Shown here one piece after another: positions 10,701-22,108 of a stretch of 64,000 nucleotides of DNA. The stretch spans positions 744,001-808,000 of the forward strand of contig CM000690.1 of the NCBI GenBank assembly GCA_000149225.2, written 5' to 3'. Position 1 is the stretch's first letter. The number at the start of each line of letters is the position of its first letter. The notes below the pieces were generated by a model. The model was not told the origin of the DNA and made no database searches. It worked only from the letters and a program-made list of their open reading frames with translations. Both the position numbers and the translations under genes were made by a program. This DNA is from Lachancea kluyveri NRRL Y-12651. Taxonomy: Eukaryota > Ascomycota > Saccharomycetes > Saccharomycetales > Saccharomycetaceae.

Positions 10701-13700
10701 CGCTTCATTGGTTCGTATTCTCGACTCAGGTTCACTCAGAAGTGTAGTCAATTATCGCACTGTGTGTGGCCACTGTAACTGCAATTACTCATAACTATAC
10801 GTTATACTCATTAAGATCGCAGACCGCCGTAGTGTGCTTCACATTGACCATCGATAGTCACTCCAAACGGCAAAGTAAACGGGGTGGTCGCTCTGGTACT
10901 CGGTCTCGACTCATATACCGCCGTCTGAGTATTCTTGATGTTTACCTGACTATTATAACTCGGTAGTTTTCGTCATCACGCGCTATACCCGCTAGACATA
11001 TGCTTACCCGCATCGAGTCACGCGATCTTGGAGGATTGCCGCAAGATACCCGGTATTACTAGCGGGTCGTAACTAAGGACGAAAAGGGAACTTCTGGGTA
11101 TTATCATGTAAATATACTGAAAGGGTCCAGAACAGGTTCTTATATTCAATTGGAATACGGCATGCTAGAAAACCGATGCAAAGTTAAAATCAGTACCCGA
11201 AAGTATTTTATTTAGATCAGATATGGCCAGCTGGCGGTTAATAAATGTAAAGTCAAACCTCTCGTGGAAGGGCGAGTTTAAAGTAGTGTTGTGTTTTGGA
11301 AATTACAGATTTTTGTGCTGGTAATATTTTCAGTGTTCCACACCAAGCTACATATTGGTCATAATAATTTAAATAAGCTGCAATTTGCTTTCATAGGCAG
11401 ACCCAGCGTGTTTCAGGCGTAACGTCAACGAGATTACAACCCTATCTAGATTAGCGAGGGCCTCAAATTCGGTGACTTTCAATCTTTAGCCAATTTTTCA
11501 ATGCACAACACTGATTTAGCGAGTCTCTCATTAGATTTTAAGCACTTGACCTTGTATTGAAACAGGATATTAAAAAAGTGGCTAGCACACTCAATAAAGT
11601 GACAGTTGTCTAATTGGTGGTATGCCCTCAGACTCAGTGCTTATTGGAGTGAACGGGTCAGATGGGGGTATATCCAGAGGTCATTATTTGCATTGTCACA
11701 GGTAGTTGTGGCTACTTTTTGCATAATTTTGCATTTGTTCAAAACTGCAACAGTTGTGCGAAATAAATTTTTAACCGTATGTCAAAAACCACTGACACCC
11801 GAAAAAACCCAAAGGTGGCTATTTAAAGGCTGTTTAACGTTGTTTACAAGTACACGCAAATCTCCGACGTTGCTAAGCAGTATTTGTCTGGTAGATTGGA
11901 TACAGAAGAAGTAGAAATTGCTAGGTACGACCTCCCTTTCCTGACTGACTACATATTGAGCTCTAAGTTGATGAAGTTAGTAATTTTCATCATATCAAAG
12001 AGTGTCTCATTAAAATATTTCAAGCAAGTTAAAAATTCACTCAAAATAGTTGCTCACAACTGTGTTAGAAACATCCGATGAGGGCCTGCTAGTCCGCTTC
12101 CAAGTCTTGGCGTAGATATCGGGAAATAGTAGTAGTTCTTCAGTCAAACATACTAATGCACTGGATATACTAGAATCATATTTTGATTCTTGATTGATGT
12201 AGCTAAGCAGATGCAGGGATCAAATCCTAACACCAAATTAATCCGATGATCTTCTTTTTATCCCATTCAATCTTTGTGAATTGAACTAGATTGATTTGGA
12301 TTGGATGAAGGCACTCGATAGGTTTTGAAAGGTGTCATGCAAATCAATTTTGAGGGTTCTTTTATAGCGAATATGGGCCATCATTTGCTCACGTTGAAAC
12401 CGGGAACCTTGGAATGATTGCGCAGTGTTGAACTGTCCATCAATTCTGTTGCCCCTTTAAATCCTAAATCCCAACTCCATACGTATTGGTTCCCCACCTG
12501 GTTCCCTTTTGCATTGCCGGGTTGTAGTTAGACCTCAACCTAGCCAACAACATGCATAAAAAGCTTGTCTTTGACGAACAGGTTTTATTTCTTCCCTCCA
12601 TGAAATGAGTTATTGCTGGGTTGGGCCTTATAGAAAAAGAGTACCCATTGGTCAATACTGATACTCGCTCGTGTACGCGCGTTTATCCTTCCAAGACCAG
12701 ATACTCTCAGTCTGCCGTCAGTATATAATTTCGTATATGCTGATATAATCACCGAGTTACCCACAAATAGTAGTACGATTATTTGCAGTTTAAACAATCA
12801 CTCGTTACCCGTTAACAATTCGTTTACCCGAGTCAACTCACCGGCCATGTCTAATGGCAAACCAAATGAGTTACCCACTTGATACGCCATAACCACGACT
12901 CACCATTACTCACAGTATTTTACCTACAGCAGTAATGAAAAACTTGCTTCGCAGTACACCCTTGAGTTTATGCGTAACTCGTTTCCAACCTCGATAGTTG
13001 CGTTGTAAGTGAAGGGTGCCTATCGCACAAAATTACCAAGTTGTCCTTCCATTGTTGAAGTAGCGTGTCGAAATACACAATGCGTGCTATATGTAGTTTT
13101 GAACTGAGAATATGATACTCAAAAAAAAAAACAGGAAGGTTTCCCAATACTTTTAATCCAATCTCTCTTCGCCTTAGCATTCACACGACTTCTGAGGACT
13201 CCTGAAAACAAAACGTATTCTTAGGCTGTTGAGACATTGCATATTGTACTGTGTCTAGTGGTAACTATTACGTATATCGAGGAGATATAAGGTACTAATA
13301 CTTTGAACATGTGGGTATCTAGACAAGTCTCTGATCTTTACCAGCTTACAACTCTCTTATTATTTGAAAGCGTGAGTAACACGCTGCTTGTTACCCGTTC
13401 TTAGCTAAACGTGCCTCTTTACTACTCAGTTAATTAAACAAAGTACACTTTGTCTAAAGGAACCAAGATTATAACCAAGACAGACTATGGATGATAGACT
13501 TTTGGATTCATGCATCTAATATTAAAGCCGAGCAAGTCAAACATAATAGACAAGTCACAAACAACCAGCCCTCTATCCCATTATCTCCACAAACTGTAAG
13601 ATATAAGGAATGTAGGTCTACGTAAGAAAGACTCTGACTCTCGAGCATCGGAGTATTAAGCACTTTTACATTAACCAGAACCAGAAACCAAGAGATCCTA

Positions 13701-14146
13701 GATGTCTCTTTAACAGCAAGCCACGTCAGTGTATCTACTCTTCATACCTAATAAATTTGTAGCATATCACCTTTTAGTACCTGGAGCCATAGCCAACACT
13801 AAAGCTCTCATCAATAGAAAGAAAACGAAAAAAAAAACCAAGCCTGTGCTGTACATTAAGACAAAGAAGCCTTAAGAAGCTTGCTTCTTTCTCAAACTTC
13901 ATAGTCTTAGAAAAATGTTTAAAAAAGTAATACGCAGAGTATAAATTAAATTCTAAGAGTACCTTTAGAAAAGAATTTGTAGACAAATTATTAGAGTAAT
14001 CTCCTAGGGAAACAAAATTAGACGTATACTTCCAAAATTTTTGAATTTTGTTTACTATTATTTTACAAAATAGTCCTTCGATGTTGATCCTATTTTACTT
14101 TTATTTTCCCCGTTCCCTTTCTCGTTTCGCTCGAGCTACACAACCT
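7708..14146. other. 6.4-kb stretch without a recognisable gene
   Basis: Between CBF5 and YCP4 I find only scattered ORFs of 60-105 codons without familiar motifs. There is no tRNA, LTR or intact transposon, and no CDEIII-like centromere core. Five exact TTACCCG words (8214-8220, 11004-11010, 12805-12811, 12824-12830, 13391-13397) match the Reb1 core. In S. cerevisiae CEN3 lies about 4 kb from YCP4, so this is also where a centromere might be looked for, but none is recognised. Synteny with S. cerevisiae chr III breaks here. The DNA may be decayed sequence, an unrecognised centromere or an expanded intergenic region. Confidence 0.55.
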
Positions 14147-14899
14147 CTAGGCAATAACACAACACCCGTCACTCTTAGCCTTTTTCTCGTCAGCTGGAGT
14201 GGATTGGGTTTTTCTTGTAGTTTCTGAAATTTTCTTTTTTTCAGCTTCCTTTTTTTCAGCTAATTTTTTAGCCTCAGCTGCCTTTGACGCGGCAGTTGGA
14301 AAGTTCTTTACAGTTTCGTAAAAGGTCTTACCTTGAATTTCAGCAATCCTCAATTCCAAGTCAGATGCTGTTCTAGAGCCATCGCTACCGGCTAACGTAC
14401 CAGCACCCCAAGCGGAGCCACCGTGAACTTCTTCAATGTTAGACAATTCCGCGAAAGCATTCTTATAACCCAATGGAATGAATATCAAACCATGGTGGAC
14501 CAAATAAGACAAACAGTTCTTCACAGTCACTTCTTGACCACCACCGTATGCTGTGGTACTAACAAAGAAACCGGCTGGTTTGCCACTAAGAGCACCCTTT
14601 GCCCATAAGCCACCCGTAGAATCCCAAAAGGCAGACCACTGTGCTGGCAAGGTTCCAAATCTCGTTGGGATACCGAACAAAAACGCATCATACTTCTCCA
14701 AGGTTTCTAGTGTAGCAACTGGAATATCTTCTGGTTTTTCCGGAGCATGCATTTTTGCCAAAATTTCTTCCGATAAAGTCTCCTCGACTCTAAAGATATC
14801 GGCTTTGCCACCTGCAGCTTCTACACCCTTTTTGACAGCCCTAGATAAAGTGTCGATATGGCCATATAAAGAATAGTTGATGATAGCGATTTTAACCAT
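14147..14899 (-). CDS. YCP4: Flavodoxin-like protein Ycp4, with C-terminal CaaX-like motif
   Basis: The 250-residue protein has a WrbA/flavodoxin-like fold: N-terminal [13 protein letters not shown] phosphate-binding segment and [19 protein letters not shown] (about residues 74-92). It matches the Ycp4/Pst2/Rfs1 family, whose members bind FMN and sit at the plasma membrane or eisosomes. A lysine/alanine-rich coiled region (about 200-240) leads to the terminus CCVIA, a CaaX-type box, so lipid anchoring is likely. Length fits Ycp4 (247 in S. cerevisiae). Its place next to citrate synthase matches YCR004C-YCR005C. In a lineage outside the genome duplication it would be the single counterpart of YCP4 and PST2, so the symbol is positional. 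Confidence 0.9.
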   Translation of the reverse strand: MVKIAIINYSLYGHIDTLSRAVKKGVEAAGGKADIFRVEETLSEEILAKMHAPEKPEDIPVATLETLEKYDAFLFGIPTRFGTLPAQWSAFWDSTGGLWAKGALSGKPAGFFVSTTAYGGGQEVTVKNCLSYLVHHGLIFIPLGYKNAFAELSNIEEVHGGSAWGAGTLAGSDGSRTASDLELRIAEIQGKTFYETVKNFPTAASKAAEAKKLAEKKEAEKKKISETTRKTQSTPADEKKAKSDGCCVIA

Positions 14900-15630
14900 T
14901 TTTGTGCACGTTTCTTGTGTTGTGTTGTGTTGTAATTTTCCGGAGAAAGGTAACTATTCTCAAGAGGAACTGCCCCTTTTTATATCTTTGACAGCCTTAC
15001 CTATTTTCTTTTTCTGCTATGGCGCCTGCGGCTTACCAATCTGCTGACAGAAAAAAAAGGTTTGTTAAGGGAGTTAGTAACACCCGTAACAAGGTACATA
15101 CTGAAGCACGAAAAAAGTCACCCTAACAAAATCATGGTTATATGCTAATATTGCGTATCAAGAAAAAAACAAAACAGAGGCGTGAAGTATATGGGGCCAA
15201 TGTGTGATGAAAATTGTATTTACAAAAATTTTACCCCAGGCCTCTTCTTGGAATCGATGGGCCTACAACGCTTGGACTAGCACGATTGCTCGCGATGTCT
15301 CGGTTTTCACGGGCTTTGTAAGTTTCTCAGTCAGACGCTGACAAAACGAAATTTTTGCCTTACTAAGTACTTACTAAATATCCATGCACTTTTACTCGAG
15401 ATCTCAAGTCTCTCTTCCAGAAGAGAAACACGCGTCCCCAGAAGAAAACAACTAACTGCATATAATGCTTAAATTCACCATAATAAATACATAGCCCTGA
15501 TATACGTACTACGTGGTCCGATATTGTACATTTCTGTAAGTTCCTTGACTTTTTATTTTATTTTTTTTCTTCAATTTTTATTTTTTGTGAAAACTTCGTT
15601 ACGATCTCGTTTCATAAATCATCTACTATT

Positions 15631-17333
15631 TTAATTCTTGGCTTTGATAGAGTTGACCAATTCAATGTACTTTTCAGTAGAGAAAGATTTTGGTCTCTCG
15701 ATTGGTTGGCCAACGGCCCTGTCAATAATCAGTTGTGGTAGAACACCGAAGGCTCTGGCAACACCAAACAAAACAGTGTAGAAAGAGGCTTCTGTCAATC
15801 CGTAGTATTGCAATAGAACACCGGAGTGAGAGTCAACATTTGGCCATGGGTTCTTGGTCTTACCTTGCTTTGTCAAAACACCTGGTGCGACTTCGTAGAT
15901 GGTGGAGACCAATTTGAACAACTCATAATCTGGGAAATGCTTCAAGGCAAACTCACGTTGGGCAGTGTAACGTGGGTCAGTCTTTCTCAAGACTGCATGA
16001 CCATAGCCTGGAACAACTCTGCCAGAGTTCAAAGTATCCCATAGGTACTTTTCAATAGTTTCTTTAGAGTAGTCACCCTTAACCTCCTCTCTCAATTTGA
16101 ACAACCATTCCAAAACTTCTTGGTTGGCACGACCGTGCAATGGACCAGCCAAACCGTTCAAACCGGCAGCTAGGGAGAGATATGGCGACGACAAAGCGGA
16201 GCCAACCAAATGTGTAGTATGAGCAGAGACATTACCACCTTCATGATCGGAGTGGATAGTCAAGTATAATCTCATCAGATCAACAAAATCCTTGTTTTGG
16301 AAGCCCAGCAGGTTTGCCAAGTTTTTACCGTAGTCAGCGTTAGGATCAACAGAAGCCAACTTACCGTCCTTGAAAACGTTACGGTAAATCTTGGAAGCAA
16401 TAACTGGTAACTTACCCAGTAGATCCAAAGAGTCTTCAAAAGTATAGTTCCAGTAGTCCTTCTTAGCAACACCTTGAGCGTAAGCCTTGGCGAACTTAGA
16501 TTCACTTTCCAAAGCGGTGACAGCGATAGAAAATTGTGCCATTGGGTGTAGGTCCTTTGGCAGTCTGTCTAGTAGATCAACAACATGTTCTGGTAGCTCA
16601 GATCTGGAGGCTAAATCAGCTGACAAAGCCTTGACTTGGGTTTCAGTTGGAATTTCACCAGTCAGTAGTAGCCAAAAGATAGCTTCTGGCAAAGGTTCGG
16701 AACCGTCGGCGGCCTTTGGCAATTCCTTTTGGATTTCTGGGATAGTACGGCCTCTGAATCTAATACCCTCTTCTGGGTCCAAGACAGAGCCTTCCCAAAC
16801 TAAACCTTTGATACCACGCATACCACCGTAAGCTTGTTCTAACAAGACTTCTCCGATGACCTGTGTACAACCATAGTTAGTAAGACAATTGCTTTATTGC
16901 AGCTTCATTTCCCAGTCTCCGTGTCATTTTCCAAAGTGTAGCCCTTTTTTTTCCCGGCCCGACGGAAAGGGTGTTTCCGTCGGCAAGCAGCGGGAAAGCA
17001 AGGCGGCAAGAAAACGGAAATTATGACAAGGAAAAGCAACCGGGGTAAAGATAGTGAATCAACATACAGTTTTACCGTGTTCTTTCTTTAGTTTTTTAAT
17101 TTCTTCGGCCTTCGATGGGAAAATCTCGGCAAATCTTTCTTTTAGAGTCTGTTTAACATAGGTTAGTCAGTGTGTCTAGGGTTAGTGGAGCTAAAAAAAA
17201 ACGCAATTGAGCATACCTTCTCGCCGTTGCTATAATTACGGGCAGCTAAAAACAAGCCACCTCTAGTTTTGGAGCTTTTTAGTAAGTTGCGAGCCACAGG
17301 AGATCTGTAAGTTGAGGATAAGATAGAAGTCAT
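15631..17333 (-). CDS. CIT1: Citrate synthase, mitochondrial type, two introns
   Basis: Exons run 17333-17217 (39 codons), 17148-17068 (27 codons) and 16860-15631 (410 codons with stop), giving 475 residues against 479 for S. cerevisiae Cit1. Intron 1 (68 nt) starts GTATGC, has GACTAAC and ends CAG; intron 2 (207 nt) starts GTATGT, has TACTAAC and ends CAG. Exon 1 encodes a basic, hydroxylated presequence ending ARNYSNGEK, typical of mitochondrial import. Exon 2 gives [10 protein letters not shown] and exon 3 continues [14 protein letters not shown]. Active-site motifs [17 protein letters not shown] and NVDSHSG are intact. The C-terminus is IKAKN, not the SKL peroxisomal signal of S. cerevisiae Cit2. 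By position it matches both YCR005C (CIT2) and YNR001C (CIT1). Confidence 0.97.
16861..17067 (-). other. Intron 2 of citrate synthase gene
   Basis: This 207-nt intron has donor GTATGT (17067 downward), branch sequence TACTAAC at 16882-16876 and acceptor CAG at 16863-16861. The frame is phase 0 on both sides, joining HGKT to VIGEVL, as in the unspliced S. cerevisiae protein. Confidence 0.93.
17149..17216 (-). other. Intron 1 of citrate synthase gene
   Basis: This 68-nt intron has donor GTATGC, two possible branch sites (CACTAAC and GACTAAC) and acceptor CAG. It separates the mitochondrial presequence exon from the start of the mature enzyme. Confidence 0.9.
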
Positions 17334-17443
17334 CTTGTTTGTTCTAGATTGTGTAGAATTAGAATCTGATGAATATGTAAAACGAATTAGAGTAAGGTAC
17401 AAGAAAGGAGAGCGAGTGTAACAGCAGTCCTTCAAGCGCTTGC

Positions 17444-17450
17444 TTATATA
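17444..17450 (-). promoter_or_regulatory. TATA box of citrate synthase gene
   Basis: TATATAA on the minus strand lies about 110 bp upstream of the chosen ATG at 17333, a normal distance for yeast. It supports the assignment of the 5' exon to this position. Confidence 0.45.
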
Positions 17451-17837
17451 CAGTTTCCCATGTCGGCTATCCTTGTGCGTTGTTATCTCCCCGGGTCATG
17501 CATTTTGTCGTTCGTAAGAAAAGCCACAACGCAAAATACCCTTCATCCAAACTAGAATTGGCTCATATAATTTCATCAGTTTGCCCTCGGTGATGACTTC
17601 CAATGCTCGACAAAGCGACCCCCTGCAGTGTTTTCTGTGCTGTCCAGAAAACGTTGGCTGTACCTAGCTCAGCGCTTCAGTGACGTTCCTCTGCTGTGAG
17701 GAGGAGTTTTAAGGATCCGACTCGTAAAATAAACAGCGTGACCCACTAGCCGCGGGCGGAAACGAAATGGCAAAGGAAAAAAAAACAACAAAAAAACGAA
17801 AAAAAGAGATCCATAACTGGAAGAATGGCAAAAAATG

Positions 17838-17909
17838 GGGGCGAGCCGGGACTCGAACCCGGGACCTCCCGCACCCTAAGCGGAAATCATACCTCTAGAC
17901 CACACGCCC
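17838..17909 (-). tRNA. tRNA-Pro (AGG)
   Basis: The 72-nt minus-strand sequence starts GGGCGTG, has anticodon loop TTAGGGT (anticodon AGG) and T-arm GGGTTCGAGTCCC, and ends CTCGCCC plus discriminator C. It is nearly identical to S. cerevisiae tP(AGG), and its place upstream of citrate synthase matches SUF2 (tP(AGG)C) next to CIT2 on chr III. Confidence 0.95.
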
Positions 17910-18624
17910 TTGTAATCAGTACTTGCTTTTTGAAGGGAAATAATTTTGTTTATATTCACATAGTTCTACCGATTTGCTTCGGTGGGTCATTTACTGCATT
18001 AGGAAACCGGAGTTTGGCTACGCGACCCTTATATCCTCACCCAGAGAAAAATCATGGAGGTCAGGTTCTTGTGGAGAGTGGTTGAAAGACAAGGATCGGA
18101 AGATTATAAAGCACTACAAACAAATTATTAGGGGTGTTTTCCTGTTGAAAACATTCAGAACTCCGGTTTTTCACAATACTCTGTTGGAAACCTTTAAGCT
18201 TCTGTCAACTTTGGTCTTTAGTCCGAATCGTTTAGCATTGCAGCTTATGGTAGACAAACAAAAAAGAAAAAAGACTTCGGTGTCAAAAGGAATGATAGTG
18301 GCGGCAAAAGGGGGGAAAGCCCTAAGGAAGATGGGAAGCCCATATTTTCCTAACTTAAAATATCGCACTAAAGTGAGAATAACCAATATAATTGAATGCG
18401 GTATTTCTGCATACGTCAAAATTTCGACAAACTCTGAAGCTGCGTTACTACGTTAAGATGACATAAAAGTACGCATTCTGCTCCCCTTGATTCCACTTGC
18501 AAGAAATCTGTAGATAAAGTGCTCGGTAACTCGGGCTAACAAGCTTGGGTAGTGACTAGAAAAGAAACAATTGGGTATTTTGACCATGTGTTCGAAAGAG
18601 CTACGACAGAAACACGTCAAAAAC
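17910..18624. other. Intergenic region without recognisable gene
   Basis: A 160-codon open frame (17974-18456, plus) crosses this interval, but it has no familiar motif, starts next to the tRNA and is overlapped by other random frames. S. cerevisiae also has only dubious ORFs between CIT2 and SAT4. I do not call a gene. Confidence 0.5.
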
Positions 18625-18945
18625 TGAGAAATAGGTGAATATTGGGACAATTGTTGAGATTCCATTTTTGGTTAAGGCTATAATAATTGGTATATGGTTA
18701 TACTAGAAGTTCTCCTCGTCTTTCTAGGAATCCAGAAAAGGAGTCGATAACTCTATATACAAATATTCTTCCTTTTATATGTTTCTGGTTCATTATCCTA
18801 TTACATTATCAATCCTTGCGTTTCAGCTTCCACTAATTTAGATGACTGTTTCTCATTCTTTATGTCACCTTATAACACCGTGTGTGATAATATACTAGTA
18901 ACACGAATACTAGTCGATGGTCGATAGTTGTATTTCGTTCCAACA
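18625..18945 (-). mobile_element. Solo LTR, Ty1/Ty2 delta type
   Basis: This is a 321-bp element in inverse orientation, beginning TGAGAAATAGG and ending CGTTCCAACA, flanked by the 5-bp direct repeat AAAAC on both sides. It is close to the other deltas of the window and lies between two tRNA genes. Confidence 0.92.
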
Positions 18946-19516
18946 AAAACCTACAGACTAATCTCGGTCACTTAGCCCTAATGTTTAAGCCTCAAACAAC
19001 TAAGTTAAAAAAAAAGACTGGTTACTGGGGGACACGTATAGAAGTTTTCTTTTATGCACGTGTTGATACCAATTTTAACTTCTTGATGCTTTTCTAATCA
19101 GATCTTCAAAAATGCGGGTGCCTAAACAAAGACGAATTGTGCACGTGATTACGTCTGACTATTGCACAGCTTCGAATTTTGCGAGCACACGTTGTCATAA
19201 CTGTGAGTGTCCATATACCATGCAGGGAATGATAGGGATCCGGTTCCAAAAACATCAGGTGTTGCGACAGTAGCCCCCTTTTCCGTAGGAGCCTAGATGA
19301 AACAGTGAAACTATATCCTTGACTGTGCGGTTTCCGCAAACAGACGCAAAGCTTTGAAAGCCTGTCAGGAGCAATGTACACACATGTCAACTACGCCATC
19401 ATCGGTAAACAAACAAACACGGTTTGCTACGCCCGGGTACGGGTTATTTTCAGCTTCGAGACTATTGATATTTGATTAAGTCTAAAACCATTCGGTGGAT
19501 TTACATAAGTTCTGTA

Positions 19517-19590
19517 GACTTCGTGGCCAAGCTGGTTAAGGCGTGCGACTGTTAATCGCAAGATCGTGAGTTCAATCCTCACCGAGGTCG
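19517..19590 (+). tRNA. tRNA-Asn (GTT)
   Basis: The 74-nt sequence starts GACTTCG and ends CGAGGTC plus discriminator G. The anticodon loop CTGTTAATC gives anticodon GTT, and the T-arm is GTGAGTTCAATCCTCAC. In S. cerevisiae tN(GUU)C also lies just upstream of SAT4, so tRNA synteny is conserved. Confidence 0.96.
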
Positions 19591-20043
19591 ACTATTTGTG
19601 TTTTTTGCTTCTAAGTTTTATCCTTCGGCCGTCTCCAAAATTTTTCCTTACGCGCGCTACGTCACCTCACGTTTTTCCTAGGGAAGATTCTGGGAGAGGG
19701 AGTCGACCGGGTTCGTCGTCTGATCTCCTCGGGCATGCTATGCTGGAAGCTGATAGTTGCGAAATTTTACCGATGCCCACAAGGCCATCGCCACTCTATA
19801 AATATTCACTCGAATTAGAGCGGCGACGACGCTTCGTACAGCTTAAACGCTAGTTTCCCAAGGTTTACATTTAGGTTTACATTTAGCTCCACAACAACTT
19901 CGAAAAACTCATTCTGAAACTTTATTCTTTCATCTCACATCCCTGGTAACTTCCGCTTCTTTTCCTAGCTCATTTGGCCACTCATACTGCACGTTACTTC
20001 TACCACCCCTAGTTCTCATTTCAACTACTTTCCATTTATTTAA

Positions 20044-21675
20044 ATGGCTCCTTCTGCTACTACCTCCTCTGCAAGGTCGAGGAAAAATACCATCTCATCA
20101 AAGATTGGCAAGCTTTTTGGTGCATCAAAGATCAGCAATCAACAACAACAACAACAACAACAACAGCAACAGCAACAGCAACAGCAGCAAGAGCTTTCCA
20201 GAGTTAAGCAAGGCCAAATTCCATCTCCTTCAAACTCGTCCTTTTCCCTCTCATCGGTCCCCTCAAATAACGATACCTCCGAAATTTCCCGCCCAAACTC
20301 TCCTCCTATTTCCATAACGGGGGGTGACAAACTTACATCCAGTATTAATCACCAGGAGGTAACAAAGGATGATAATTCACTCCATTCTTTGAGGTCTTCA
20401 CCTGATTCTTCCAAAGCCACGAGCAACAATAACTCGTCTGTAAACGTCAGTGTTCCCATAAGTAGATTTGTGGTGCATGAAGATGGTACGCATGAACATC
20501 ATTTGAAAAACACTAAGCGGCAAGAGAAGTTAAGCAGCATGATCAAAAACATGCTGGGCGCTCAAAAGTTGAGAGGGGAGGCTAAGTCTGCTGTTCCAGA
20601 CATCTTGATGAACGCCAATAGTAAGAATAAAAACGGTGACCCACCAACCTTGTTTTCCGGATTAATGAAACAAGTTGCCACAATGGATCAAGGAACTCCT
20701 TACAGTGGGGCTTCTCAAACCCAGAAAAAATATTACACATATAATCCTAAGAGTGGTAGCTGCTCTGATAAGACCCTAGCCCCTCTAAGAAAAGACTTGT
20801 TATCGTTTGCTGAAAAGTACGGTCGGTGCCAAGAAGTCATCGGTAAAGGTGCTTTTGGTGTCGTTAGAATTTGTCACAAGAAATCTTCTGCTTCTAACAA
20901 TGAAGTGCTGTATGCAGTCAAGGAATTTAGGAGAAAGCCCTCTGAATCTTCTGATAAGTACTCGAAGCGGTTGACTTCAGAATTTTGTATCTCCTCTTCT
21001 TTGAACCATACAAACATAATTATGACCCTAGACCTGTTCCAAGATGCAAAAGGTGATTACTGTGAAGTTATGGAATACTGCTCGGGTGGTGATTTATTTA
21101 CCTTGATTATCGCCGCTGGTAAGCTGGAATATATGGAGGCAGATTGTTTTTTCAAGCAGTTAATACGGGGTGTTGTTTACATGCATGACATGGGTGTCTG
21201 CCACAGAGATCTGAAACCAGAGAACCTTCTACTAACCGCCAATGGTATCCTAAAAATTACAGATTTCGGAAATGGCGAGTGTTTCCGGATGGCTTGGGAA
21301 AAAGATATTCATCTAAGTGGCGGTGTCTGTGGGTCTAGTCCATATATTGCTCCAGAAGAATATACGCAAGAGGAATTCGACCCAAGACCTGTTGATATAT
21401 GGGCTTGTGGTGTCATTTACATGGCAATGAGAACCGGTCGTCAACTTTGGAGAACTGCACAAAAGGAGGATGAGTTTTTTGCTAGGTATTTGAAGGGTAG
21501 AAAAGATGAAGCAGGTTACGAACCCATTGAACAGTTGAAAAGAGCTAGATGCAGAAATGTTATTTATTCCATCCTAGACCCTGTTCCAAGTAGAAGAATC
21601 AATGGTAAGCAAATATTGAACAGTGAATGGGGGAGAGAAACTAAGTGTTGCTATGAAGGCCGTGCTTTAAGGTAA
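20044..21675 (+). CDS. SAT4: Ser/Thr protein kinase Sat4/Hal4-like
   Basis: The 543-residue protein has a low-complexity N-terminus and a C-terminal kinase domain. The ATP loop is GKGAFGVV (267-274), the lysine is K293 in YAVKEF, the catalytic loop HRDLKPEN starts at H387, DFG is D407-G409, and the activation segment ends in a [12 protein letters not shown] stretch. The block [16 protein letters not shown]-like ([16 protein letters not shown] here) ahead of the kinase is diagnostic for Sat4/Hrk1. S. cerevisiae Sat4 is 603 residues; it regulates the Trk1/Trk2 potassium transporters and salt tolerance. The gene follows tRNA-Asn as on chr III. It may be the single ancestor-like copy of SAT4 and HRK1. 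Confidence 0.93.
   Translation: MAPSATTSSARSRKNTISSKIGKLFGASKISNQQQQQQQQQQQQQQQQQELSRVKQGQIPSPSNSSFSLSSVPSNNDTSEISRPNSPPISITGGDKLTSSINHQEVTKDDNSLHSLRSSPDSSKATSNNNSSVNVSVPISRFVVHEDGTHEHHLKNTKRQEKLSSMIKNMLGAQKLRGEAKSAVPDILMNANSKNKNGDPPTLFSGLMKQVATMDQGTPYSGASQTQKKYYTYNPKSGSCSDKTLAPLRKDLLSFAEKYGRCQEVIGKGAFGVVRICHKKSSASNNEVLYAVKEFRRKPSESSDKYSKRLTSEFCISSSLNHTNIIMTLDLFQDAKGDYCEVMEYCSGGDLFTLIIAAGKLEYMEADCFFKQLIRGVVYMHDMGVCHRDLKPENLLLTANGILKITDFGNGECFRMAWEKDIHLSGGVCGSSPYIAPEEYTQEEFDPRPVDIWACGVIYMAMRTGRQLWRTAQKEDEFFARYLKGRKDEAGYEPIEQLKRARCRNVIYSILDPVPSRRINGKQILNSEWGRETKCCYEGRALR
20140..20190 (+). repeat. CAA/CAG repeat encoding 17 glutamines in SAT4
   Basis: Seventeen uninterrupted CAA or CAG codons encode a poly-Q run at about residues 33-49 of the kinase, in its non-catalytic N-terminus. 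It is likely length-variable between strains. Confidence 0.95.
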
Positions 21676-22108
21676 GAAAAAAAAAAGCTGTTCACCTTAC
21701 ACCTCACATCGCATTTCAACTTTTTGGAGTTCCTTCATTCTCACCCTTGCCAGCAGCTCACGGTAAATAATATCACTATGGGCTGCATTATTTATAAAAA
21801 AACAAACAAACAAACCTAGCGGACCCTCCACTTTACAGCTCATCTCCTTACTCACATTTGTATTATACCTTTCGTAAATCATAAGCCTCTTTTTTTCATA
21901 TTGTATTAATAGCAGAAAAAGAAGGGCAATTTTCTAAACGAAGCGTTGCCACCTTCCGTTGTTAACATATACTGCACGAAGGTGTCTCCAAGATAGCACA
22001 AATAATGACCAAATATCACGAATAAATAATAATGTTTCAATGTATATACACCGGAGGAAATATAGTTCCGCTTAATGAAATATTTACAGAGGACAAAAAT
22101 CCCACACT
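21676..22108. other. Intergenic, convergent 3' ends of SAT4 and SCAP-like gene
   Basis: Between the two stop codons there are only short frames with no motif and A/T-rich stretches that could serve both 3' ends. I see no gene. Confidence 0.5.

Noticed and set aside
14034-14051. Hairpin CAAAATT-TTTG-AATTTTG downstream of YCP4
   Set aside because: Short A/T hairpins are common in yeast 3' regions, and RNA polymerase II does not need such a terminator.
17974-18456. 160-codon ORF downstream of tRNA-Pro
   Set aside because: No familiar motif, overlapped by other frames, and the matching S. cerevisiae interval has only dubious ORFs.
19142-19149. Full CDEI-like ATCACGTG on the minus strand
   Set aside because: The neighbouring 80 bp are not AT-rich enough and no CDEIII follows; it is more likely a Cbf1/E-box site.
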